Assembly (NCBI GenBank): GCA_944548615.1
Contig: OX155967.1
Location: 991,321-1,055,320, forward strand
Direction: 5' to 3'
Source of the DNA: Micropterix aruncella
Taxonomy: Eukaryota > Arthropoda > Insecta > Lepidoptera > Micropterigidae
Length of the DNA: 64,000 nt
Below are positions 56,100-64,000 of the stretch, piece after piece. The translations under genes were made by a program, and so were the position numbers. The stretch's first letter is position 1. The number at the start of each line of letters is the position of its first letter. The notes under the pieces were generated by a model that saw only the letters and a program-made list of their open reading frames with translations, was not told the DNA's origin and did no database searches.

Positions 56100-58017
56100 A
56101 TATTAAAAAAATAGATGAATGAAAATTTCTAGATTTACTGGCAAGAACATGTGGACAAGGATCATAGATGAATTTAATATAGACCAAGCAACCGATAAAT
56201 TTGTAACTACTCTCCAAACATACATTAGAAGCTGGAAAACCACCAAACAGATCCTACACTAGATTAGGAAAATTAAACCCTGGATTACCGCATTCCATTC
56301 ATATAAGGGAAAAATTATACAGTAAAACCAAAAAAAATCTAAAATAACGTCTTTCTTTTCTCTCGTCTTAACTTTAAAAGATATCGTAATCTCTGGGCAA
56401 AACTAATAGCAGCTGCCATAAAAACTACAATCAGAAAACAATGACATTAAAATACGTGGAAGAATCGAATCGTGGAAGAATCGGTCAAAGAATCGAGTTA
56501 TAAAAAGAAGACAAATTAAAGTATTAGCGAACTGGTCATTTATAAAGAATCAATGACAGAAAATGCCGAAATTGCAAATGAACTAAATAAATATTTATCT
56601 AACATTGGTAAAAACTTGCTGACGAACTATTTGCTAAATTAAATTTATGTGAAGTTGAAATAGCTAAGGAAATTAATGGTACCATTATTTAACCATTTTT
56701 AAAACTAATAAAAACCACAGAAGGAGAGGTTTCTAAAATCATAAAAAATATGAAAACAAATTCTGCTTGTGGGCAAGATCTGATAAGTGCCAAAATTCTT
56801 TAAAAATATGTAGAATATTTAGTAACTCCGCTTACTCATTTATTTACCTGCAGTATAGCAAATAGCATTTTCCCAAGTAAACTTAAAGAAGCAAATGTTA
56901 CCCATATTTTTAAAGCAGGACAAAAGTCTGACCCCTTAAACTATCGGACAAAATCAATACTTAAATGTTCCAGACAAAATTTTGGAAAATAGTAAATACA
57001 TAACTTTGTAACCACCTGGAAACCAATCACATTCTATCCGAAAACCAAAACGGCTTCAGATTCAATATGATTAAAATGTTGCAGCGTATCAATAGATATG
57101 TAGACGCGAAAAAAAACTGTATTACTACAATATATTTCTTGACCTAGCAAAAGCCTTTGATACCATATTCCATGAAGTACTCTTAAAGAAACTTGGGACA
57201 TATGGTATTACGAACATCAAACTACATCACTGATTTGTCCAAGTTCTCTATTAAGATACTAGGTTTTGTTATTCGCAACCTAAAGCATTTTCACAATGTA
57301 CGGGTTATGCATACATTGTATAATTAAATTGTGAGAAGTAGATTGGAAACGAATGCAGTTATATTGAATCCACATCAGGATCTTTATATCACTATGTTGG
57401 AAAAAAAAACAAAAATGTTTCTTACATTTTATATATTTCAAGCAATACGGATATTATCCAAACTTATAACACTACTAGTTTTTTATAGGCATGGTGGGCA
57501 ATAATTCTCATAAATTGTGTAGAGAAATGTTCGCCATGGCCTACATTTTCAAGCTGATCCAGGGCAGAGTTGATAATCCTAGCATGTTAGCGAAGGTTTG
57601 TCTCTTTGTTCCGGACAATTATAATCGTGTTCGTACTCATAATCTATTTGTGGAGCCGTCCTCGCGCACCAACCTAAGTCGATAGAGTCTGTTCTAGCGA
57701 GCTTTGCACCACATAAATGCGCCGTGTTCGGCAGACCTTGATATTTTTACAGCGAGCCTATGCCTCTTCAAGGTGTGGGCATTGCACTACTTGTTTATGC
57801 CAGAATAAGAGACATTGTTTTTATTCTTTATGTACTTTGTAGATTTGGTTTTCTATTGTCAATGCCTGTATTTGTATTTTTATGCTCATTTAAACATGTT
57901 GTATAAGTACTTGCGATAATTCCATTTCTAAATTTATGTTTATATTGCATCTCAACGGATTGGTCTATCTAAACTGTTATGTTGATTGGCTCATGAATTG
58001 AAATAAAGAAATAAAGA
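56100..58017 (+). pseudogene. Jockey/CR1-type LINE, heavily decayed
   Basis: Translation in shifting frames gives MKTNSACGQDLISAKIL near 56750, then a VTPLTHLFTCSIANSIFP and ANVTHIFKAGQKSDPLNYR block (start of the polymerase domain) to 56950. IFLDLAKAFDTIFHEVLLKK lies near 57130-57190 (catalytic DLAKAFD). The C-terminal piece KLCREMFAMAYIFKLIQGRV lies at 57491-57685. The 3' trailer ends in AAATAAAGAAATAAAGAAAC at about 58000-58018. There are many stops and indels, and the FADD block is not preserved. Confidence 0.75.
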
Positions 58018-58815
58018 AACTAGTTTCACGGCTATATTGGATCCCGAAAACAATGCATCTGGATATGCGATGCTTATAGTGATAATCTGTACAATAATTA
58101 TAAAGTCGCACAAGGAAGTACTCTTGGTCCAAGTATCGATAGTACATCAATATTTGCAAGGGATCTATCCGGGTGTATCTGCTAAAAATCAATATGTAAT
58201 TCAGATGTAATGGTCATTTTAAAATATTGCGAAAACAGCATCGTACCTAACAATTTAATTTAATGTATTCTCTTTTATTGTCAATTGTTTGATTGTAAAT
58301 TGTTAGTTTGTTTTTGTAAATTGGAAAGTTTGGAGTAATGTTATATAATCATTGTAAAATTGAGTTTACTTTATATTCCTTTGTTAAATTGAGTACCTAG
58401 TTTAACCCCTCGCGGCCCGCGGTTTGAATTTTAATGTGTGCCTTACGGCCCGTAAGAAATTCGCGAGTCTCAAAAAAAAGATGGCGTTTCAGAAAAAAAA
58501 CCATTACTCCGAAACTGTCACACCGATCGTCTAAAAAAGACCTGTTTTATGTTCCTATTGAAATTTGCTATTAGATATTTGTAACGTCGTTATGTAAAGC
58601 AATAAAGATTATTCATAATTATTAGTCAAAGTTGTACTAACATAATTAGCGGTCGGCCTCGCCTGGCCATTTCGGGCCGTCTGGGGTTCGACGGTAAATA
58701 TCAATTCTGGACGTTTCGGGCCGTCTGGTACGCGAGGGGTTAAGACTAATGTAATGCCATTCTTACACAACAGTAATGGTTGTAAAAGAAATAAATACTC
58801 TTTATCTTTATCTTA
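58018..58815 (+). pseudogene. LINE fragment with TTTATC tail
   Basis: NNYKVAQGSTLGPSI near 58080-58140 is the Q-G-S-x-L-G-P block of a reverse transcriptase. The rest is non-coding trailer interrupted by the TTAA MITE and ends AATAAATACTCTTTATCTTT at about 58790-58815. Confidence 0.65.
58406..58739. mobile_element. PiggyBac-type MITE (334 bp, TTAA duplication)
   Basis: CCCCTCGCG (58406-58414) and CGCGAGGGG (58731-58739) are exact inverted ends flanked by TTAA on both sides (58402-58405, 58740-58743). Inside, CGGCCCG/CGGGCCG motifs recur (CGCGGCCCGCGG, TTACGGCCCGTAAG, TTTCGGGCCGTCTGG twice). No coding capacity. TTAA-bounded CCC...GGG ends are the piggyBac signature. Confidence 0.85.
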
Positions 58816-58825
58816 GTTAGTTTGT

Positions 58826-59310
58826 TTGTCTCGGCTTTTTTCTCGCACTTGGCATCTTGATTGGGCCGTTGTGCGTGGCTCATGTTTCTCTTTATGTTAC
58901 TCCAGCCAACCCAGGCTGTCCCAGAAGGTTAGCAGCCTGTTTGGGTTGCTACAGGCCTCCGGGACAGATGCTGGAGATTGTAGTATTTTTACCTGTTGCT
59001 CTGCCACGCTCCTGCATTCCATGAGCACATGCTGTGGCGTTTCTTCTTCTTCCATGCTTCCTCTGCATGGTCACACCTATGGGAAACAGGTGTTTGTTTA
59101 GGGGACAGTGACCTGTCATAGTACCTATGACTTTACGGATTTTGTCCCTTTTTAATCTGGTGAGGTTGCGGGCAAGTTTTTTAGACGCTTCCGGAACCGC
59201 GTTCTTTGTTTGCCTGCATCCTGCGTTTTTTTCCATTCTGTAAGGTGGGTTTCATCGGTGTTCCTGCGGAGCCATGTTTTTATTTGGGCCTGGGGTATGG
59301 ACATCAAGGT
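58826..59310 (-). pseudogene. LINE C-terminal fragment (I/R1-like)
   Basis: The - strand reads NLTRLKRDKIRKVIGTMTGH and PLNKHLFPIGV, corresponding to the post-RNase H tail seen at 16672-17097 (TTIGLLTGHTTLRAHLFNLG). It is frame-damaged beyond that. Confidence 0.6.
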
Positions 59311-59421
59311 TTCCGGTCCATATACTTATTCAAAGGATAGTTCATATCTCCTCCGTGGCAATACCCCTTGCACAACTAGATAAATTTTATATATATATAT
59401 ATATATTTTTTACCTAAACAG

Positions 59422-59563
59422 ATATTCCCGAATGCGTGGTGCTAGAAGCCAGGAGAAGCTCCATCATCAGGTTCAACCTTGTCTACCTGACGCAGTGCAC
59501 AGCCACCTGGTCATTGGAGAGCGATCTCAACTGGCATATCGCACAGTTCATCGCCTTATACGT
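59422..59563 (+). CDS. Neuropeptide GPCR exon: extracellular loop 2 and start of TM5
   Basis: The exon lies between CCTAAACAG and GTAAGT, 142 bases. It enters in phase 1, exactly matching the exit phase of 34704-34851, and leaves in phase 2. It reads IPECVVLEARRSSIIRFNLV, then YLTQCTATWSLESDLNWHIA, then QFIALYV. The Cys in LTQC is the expected partner of the conserved TM3 disulfide, and the T-x-C-x-x-x-W-S pattern fits loop 2 of orexin/allatotropin-type receptors. Loop 2 directly after TM4 is the correct protein order. The following exon (rest of TM5 to TM7) is not in the 4.4 kb that remain. Confidence 0.85.
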
Positions 59564-59632
59564 GTAAGTATTGTAGCAGTGTTTTTATTTAATTCTTTCT
59601 TTTGAGCAGACCTAGCAACTTGGGTTGTCGAC

Positions 59633-59968
59633 TACAGCGGGCGAGCCCGTCACCTCAGGAAGTTTTAACGATTAGTCGTTCTATCTCCCCGGAGTGAGCG
59701 CAGAAGACTCGAGGACAAAACAGTCCACCGTCTAGCTACGCCACAAGCCTTTAAAAGGCCAACGCCTTAACCGCGAGATAGCCAGGAATATTACCCAGCA
59801 GGCCTACACTCACGCCCTTACTTCCAATTGTGACCAGATTACTCCGGTCTCTCGATTGGTTACGAGTTCGAGGTCGCTTGCGCGGTCCTCTCCCTTACGA
59901 AGCGGTAAAACGGTGTTTACCGAATCTATCGTGGACCACAGCATCCTTTGCCCGGCTGTTCACCCAGG
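59633..59968 (-). repeat. GC-rich interspersed repeat, second copy
   Basis: The reverse complement matches 10629-10945 with blocks TTTTACCGCTTCGTAAGGGA and CGACTAATCGTTAAAAC conserved. On this strand the unit continues past 59968 to about 60069 and, beyond the hAT insertion, probably to 62897-63180. The hAT element appears to have landed inside or beside it. Confidence 0.65.
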
Positions 59969-60077
59969 ATCGGATGGCCGATGGTCATTTCAAGAGCAGT
60001 CGCCGTAAGATCCGCAACCACCCCCGCTCTATAGTAAACAGTACTGCTTCCAGACTCCCCCGACTGTTAGTTTAGGG

Positions 60078-62888
60078 CAGTGTTGGATTTCGTACGATAA
60101 TAATCGTATTTGTACTATAATTTCACTAGTCGTACGATATACGATCCAATTGGCTGGATCGTACGCTAAAATACGACCCTTTTTACTCCCAAAAAAAATT
60201 ATTTTGTAATTTTGCCGAAAATAAAATTTCGAGTTGGCAACAATATCCCAGAATTAACGTGAGCATTTTATACAAAGGTTTATATTCCGGGAAATCCCAA
60301 CTCATCAATGTTCCTGGTCTATATCTATGGTACGGGTGTTACTGTGTTAGATTTTTAAAATCAGTGCAAAGCGTGCATAGTGTAGCGTGAAAGCAGTGAG
60401 TGTCAGTGACTGGGAGTTTTCAGTGAGTAAGTTTTACCGGTTCACAATAGATACCGCGTGAAATGTTCGCGGACGGGAGCGCGGAAAACGAAAGGACGAT
60501 GACCCATCGGATATGGAGGAAGAGAACCCCGGTGTTTCCACACCAAAGAAGGTGCGTTTAGCTAGGGGTGATTTGATTAAAAAAAAGGAAAAACATAGAC
60601 CGCAAAAATATAGAAAGGAATGGGAGGCTGACCCTCGATTTAGCAAATGGCTCTCCAATGACCCTGACGATGATTTTAAAGCAAGATGCAAAGCATGCAA
60701 TTCATCCATCACTGCGGAGAAAACAGTATTAATAAAGCATTCTCAAGGACAGAAGCATGCCGAAAAATTAACTTTAATTCGTGGGTCAAAACCTATTTCT
60801 ACTCTTTTCTTTGCGAATCCATCTACGGAAAATAGTACAACTAAGATGGCAAAAATTGCTGAAATTAAATTGTCTGCTTATTTCGCGGAACACAACATAG
60901 CTTTCAATGCTTCAGATCACTTGGGTGCTGTTTTGAAAGACTGCTTTCCAGACTCGAAAATAGCCAAAGAAACCAACTTAAATAGGAAAAAAAATGCAAA
61001 AGCAATATGTCAGGCTATCGCACCCAGCCACAAAGAAATTCTTGGAAAAAAATTAAAAGACTCAAAATTCAGCATAATGACGGATGAGTCCACAGACATA
61101 TCTACAACTAAATCTTCGTGCGTTGTGGTCAGATTCTACGATGAAGAAGCCGGAAAAATAGTATCCAAATTTTGGAATCTGCACGAGATTTTCAGCGGCC
61201 ATGACCTTACAACAGCCAACGAAGGAGCTACAGCTCAAAACATATACACAAAATTGATAGAATCATTTACAAATCAGGGCATACCACTAAAAAATATTGT
61301 CGGGTTTGGGTCAGATGGGTGCAATGTAATGATGGGAGCAGATAATTCTGTGGCAAGCAGATTTAAACGAGACTGTCCAGGAATAATAATAATGAAGTGT
61401 ACTTGCCATTCAGCACATCTTTGTGCAAGCGCAGCATGCCAAAAGTTGCCGAATAGATGCGAAGAACTTGCTCGGTCAATATTTAAATTTTTGAAAATGA
61501 GCTCTAAGCGATCGGCGCAATTACAACAATTTCAAACATTTTTAAAACTGAAACCTCAAAAAATGTTGCACCCGTCTCAAACAAGATGGCTCTCCGTGGT
61601 TCAAGTGGTAGAAAGAGTGCTGACACACTGGGAAGCTCTAAAATTGTTCTTCACAGACATGGCTTTATCAGAACGTCTGATTTCGGGGCAAATAATACTG
61701 GACCTCCTAAGCGATCCTTACATGAAGATATATTATGATTTCTTGACCTGGGTATTGCCAAAATTTACGCAATTCAATCGCTATTTTCAGTCAGCCGAAG
61801 TCGTGGTTACTGAACTAGACACAAAAATAAAAGAAATGTACAAAGATTTTGTCCTATGTTTCATGGAGAGAAAATACGTCAATGAAACGGATCTATGCGA
61901 TATACAGCCGGACAATACACTCAAACACTTGAAAGAAGAACAGATCTACTTTGGAATTGCAGTGGCTTCAAAAATAAATAACGCTGAAATCAAATCAGAC
62001 CCAATCAAACGAGCAGAATTCATATCTAGATGTAAAGCTTTTCTCGTTGAAGCTGCTCTACAAATAAAAAAAAGGTGGGACTTTGGAAATACAACACTAA
62101 CAAAAATCGCCATGCTAAGTCCAAAAAATGCCCTAAGTCAAATAGTTCGAGAACATAACCCCACAATTTTGCCGGTAGTCACTGCATTTCCTAGAGTTAC
62201 AAATTTAAATAATCACACTTATCTACAAATCCTAGATGATCAATGGCGTAGGCTACCTTTGGCTGAACTTCCAGATCACATAAGGCTAGAAAAGAAAGTT
62301 GACGTATTCTGGAGTCAACTGCGCGGGTGGTGCGACATAACAGATCACAAGCCTTTCCTCGAAATTTCTCAGTTTGCACTGGATTGCTTGGTTCTACCAC
62401 ACGCAAATGCTGACTGCGAAAGGATCTTCAGCAAGGTCAACTTGGCGAAAACCAAAACCCGCAACAAACTGACAACGCAAACTATCGACGCATTGCTGCT
62501 GTCGTCCGACGCCATAAAGGAAAGCAAAAATAACAATTGTACAAGTTTCAAACCATCTGAGGACATGTTAAGAAGGTTTACGGCAAAAGATCTAGCCAGT
62601 GATAATTTAGAAGATGTCGCAGAATTAGTAATTAACATTCAAGTATAAAATAAGTGACTAAGATTAACATTTTTATTCTAAATTATTCGAGTGATACTGA
62701 TTAATGAAAAATATTTAACCAGCACATCTGAAGTATTAAAGTAATATACGATAGACTAGGAGTATGCCTTAATGTCTTTTTCTGTACGAAAAATCTTCAT
62801 TCTGTTCATCGTACGATAATTTCCGTTTAAATACGATCCTTTTCACTATTCTGTGCGATAATTTTTGGTCAGCTTGAATCCAACACTG
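60078..62888 (+). mobile_element. Intact hAT transposon (2811 bp, 8-bp target duplication)
   Basis: Inverted ends CAGTGTTGGATT (60078) and AATCCAACACTG (to 62888) are flanked by exact GTTTAGGG copies at 60070-60077 and 62889-62896. CGTACGATA-type motifs recur inside both ends (60092, 60133, 62810 and degenerate forms), probably transposase-binding sites. The transposase ORF is unbroken. Confidence 0.96.
60513..62648 (+). CDS. hAT transposase
   Basis: 711 residues, full length for the family. After a basic N-terminus there is a zinc-finger-like CKAC...IKHSQGQKH (Cys58, Cys61, His75, His81 by count), probably DNA binding. The catalytic core follows with SIMTDESTDIS (first Asp near residue 190) and VGFGSDGCNVMMGADN (second Asp near 267), then KCTCHSAHLCASAACQ. 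The C-terminal hAT dimerisation block LPHANADCERIFSKVNLAKT lies near 630-650 and contains the catalytic Glu. The ATG at 60513 follows 435 bases of leader. The frame has no stops, so the protein could be functional, catalysing cut-and-paste transposition in the nucleus. It could alternatively be a young copy already silent. Confidence 0.93.
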   Translation: MEEENPGVSTPKKVRLARGDLIKKKEKHRPQKYRKEWEADPRFSKWLSNDPDDDFKARCKACNSSITAEKTVLIKHSQGQKHAEKLTLIRGSKPISTLFFANPSTENSTTKMAKIAEIKLSAYFAEHNIAFNASDHLGAVLKDCFPDSKIAKETNLNRKKNAKAICQAIAPSHKEILGKKLKDSKFSIMTDESTDISTTKSSCVVVRFYDEEAGKIVSKFWNLHEIFSGHDLTTANEGATAQNIYTKLIESFTNQGIPLKNIVGFGSDGCNVMMGADNSVASRFKRDCPGIIIMKCTCHSAHLCASAACQKLPNRCEELARSIFKFLKMSSKRSAQLQQFQTFLKLKPQKMLHPSQTRWLSVVQVVERVLTHWEALKLFFTDMALSERLISGQIILDLLSDPYMKIYYDFLTWVLPKFTQFNRYFQSAEVVVTELDTKIKEMYKDFVLCFMERKYVNETDLCDIQPDNTLKHLKEEQIYFGIAVASKINNAEIKSDPIKRAEFISRCKAFLVEAALQIKKRWDFGNTTLTKIAMLSPKNALSQIVREHNPTILPVVTAFPRVTNLNNHTYLQILDDQWRRLPLAELPDHIRLEKKVDVFWSQLRGWCDITDHKPFLEISQFALDCLVLPHANADCERIFSKVNLAKTKTRNKLTTQTIDALLLSSDAIKESKNNNCTSFKPSEDMLRRFTAKDLASDNLEDVAELVINIQV

Positions 62889-62896
62889 GTTTAGGG

Positions 62897-63180
62897 TCAG
62901 TCGCAGAGGACTTCGGGCTGGGTAGTCGTCGCTGACGCACGCGTTCGCGACACTTCTCCGCCTCGTAGTTGTTTTTACCGTCTCTTTTACCCGTTTTTCT
63001 GGTGTTTTTGCTTTGTTTCTGTGACCGGACTGTTGACGCTTCGTTTCCTGTCGAAGTTTCTTCCACAGGGCGGGAAAAAAGTGAATTTCTGAAATTAATA
63101 AACTTTGACAGCTGTCAGTGGAAGTGTAGGTACTGTGGTTTCCTTACTGGCGAGTGTGCCGCAGGTGGCCCTCTGGGCGG
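62897..63180. other. Unassigned DNA between hAT and the R1-like LINE
   Basis: Moderately GC-rich, with a short + frame (62969-63187) of no recognised type. It probably continues the repeat interrupted by the hAT at 60077. Confidence 0.4.
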
Positions 63181-63239
63181 GGCTTGAAGACAATCGCTCC
63201 CGCTGCGTGCCGGGGTAGCGGCCGCCACTGTGGGGCGCA

Positions 63240-63259
63240 GCAGCCCTGCGCAGGGCTGC
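63240..63259. other. 20-bp perfect palindrome
   Basis: CAGCCCTGCGCAGGGCTG with one further G-C pair on each side. It can form a strong stem in DNA or in the leader RNA of the LINE that follows. Confidence 0.8.
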
Positions 63260-63492
63260 GGTGTGTGAGCTATTTAGCTGTGAGCAGTGTGAAAGGGCGT
63301 TTCTCGCGCGCTAAGTTTTAAGTTTTTGACCTGCGGCCGTGTGCGCGCCGCTGCCGTGAACCTCCTGGTCTACGTGGGCGCGGGCGCGCCCTTGCCCCGT
63401 GGGCTCGACGGTCCCGTGAGGGATCTGGAGGATTCCTCCGTTAAATCGTCCCGTGTGAGCAGTGCGACAACGCGTTTCCTCGCGTTTCCCCG

Positions 63493-64000
63493 ATGGCGAG
63501 TAGTGACCCGGGCGGTGGCGGCGATCCCTTCAGGAGGTCGGCCCGCATCCCCCGGTCGCCCACCCTCCCGACCCGCCGCCCCCCGCACCCTCGTGCTCCG
63601 GTAGGCGAAGTAGCGGCGGCGGGTCCCACGGGTGCGGTTGCGGTTGCCTTTCCGGTGTCGCCGGAGAGAGGGGCTGGGGCCTTCCCGCCCCTCCCTGGGC
63701 CTGAGAGGGTGAGAGGGGTTGTGGTGGGCGGCGGGAAATCGCCCCCACCCCCCCCCCCCATCCACCCCCCAACTCGAGATTGTGCCGAGGGCTGATATCT
63801 CTGCTGCGGACAGGACCGGCAAGAAGAGGAAACTGAAGAAGAGGTCGCCTCCACAGATGACTAAGAGGAGGAATGACCAACTCACGGACGACGATGAGAC
63901 GGACACCGCGAGCGGAGCGACCTCCGAAGCCTCCTCCATCGTACGAGCTGCTGCCCCGGCGCCTGCGCCGGTTACGGTGAGTGATGCTGCGGTTTCGAGC
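63493..64000 (+). CDS. R1-like LINE ORF1 (Gag-like), N-terminal part, runs off window
   Basis: GC-rich DNA starts about 63180 (5' UTR). The ATG at 63493 opens MASSDPGGGGDPFRRSARIP, then R/P/A-rich sequence to a stop at 63795. The F-R-R-S-A-R-x-P-R-S-P start is what I associate with Gag-like ORF1 of R1-clade LINEs. From about 63770 the +1 frame (frame 2) is clearly coding: EIVPRADISAADRTGKKRKL, then a basic and acidic stretch TKRRNDQLTDDDETDTASGA. The switch falls at a long C run (63742-63760), so an indel or a base-call error in the homopolymer is likely. The reading frame then stays open to the window end. Confidence 0.55.

Larger units (their letters stand above)
34852..59421 (+). other. 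24.6-kb GPCR intron filled with transposable elements
   Basis: The intron runs from GTAAGT after 34851 to CCTAAACAG before 59422. It contains, in order, unannotated AT-rich DNA with one GC-rich patch (35026-35160), a LINE fragment with a Tc1 element, the Gypsy element with a nested hAT MITE, a long LINE, and several decayed LINEs on both strands. Most of it is recent mobile DNA, so the intron was probably far shorter in the ancestor. Confidence 0.8.

Noticed and set aside
63370..63939. 189-, 137- and 116-codon minus-strand frames near the right end
   Set aside because: GC-rich shadows of the R1-like ORF1; low-complexity Gly/Pro/Arg composition.

Overview
The window is eukaryotic and almost certainly from an insect. 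It has spliced coding exons with GT-AG borders, AT-rich non-coding DNA, and a dense nested set of eukaryotic transposons: Ty3/Gypsy LTR, several LINE clades, Penelope-like, Tc1, pogo, hAT and piggyBac. An R1-type LINE 5' end and an orexin/allatotropin-type receptor exon fit an arthropod. The style of the intergenic DNA suggests Lepidoptera, but that is only an impression. There is no bacterial or phage content, no CRISPR array, and no tRNA or rRNA gene that I could recognise.

The only host gene I can support is a class A neuropeptide G-protein-coupled receptor, read on the + strand from two exons (34704-34851 and 59422-59563). Their phases match across a 24.6-kb intron. That intron is filled by a 5'-truncated LINE carrying a Tc1 element, a complete Gypsy retrotransposon (39091-48465) with a hAT-type MITE nested in its 3' region, a nearly full-length LINE with an SGNH-type ORF1 (to about 52433), and several decayed LINE pieces, one carrying a TTAA-flanked MITE.

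Layout from the left: (1) 1-4695, a near-perfect palindrome with 2.34-kb arms and 103-bp tandem repeats near its outer ends. (2) 4.7-7.8 kb, unannotated AT-rich DNA. (3) 7.8-17.2 kb, LINE remnants, one of them split by a 6.9-kb piggyBac-bounded composite (9236-16163). The composite contains a decayed piggyBac transposase and a second element with 0.8-kb inverted arms around a decayed orphan protein. (4) 17.2-24.5 kb, more LINE tails, two Penelope-like endonuclease copies, a 200-N assembly gap and a 565-bp (AT)n tract. (5) 25.1-27.4 kb, a broken ZMYM-like hAT transposase. (6) 27.8-30.7 kb, a TA-flanked pogo element whose transposase ends in a PHD finger and is damaged by one stop codon. (7) 31-34.2 kb, decayed coding fragments, including a zinc-finger exon between 24-bp inverted repeats. 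(8) 34.7-59.6 kb, the receptor exons and their intron. (9) 60.1-62.9 kb, an intact hAT element with 8-bp target duplication. (10) 63.2-64.0 kb, the GC-rich 5' end of an R1-like LINE running off the window.

The most intact, probably youngest, insertions are the Gypsy element (equal-length, apparently identical LTRs), the hAT at 60 kb and the LINE at 49 kb. The Gypsy element and that LINE both appear to join their two reading frames by a -1 slippery heptamer placed directly before the first ORF's stop codon.
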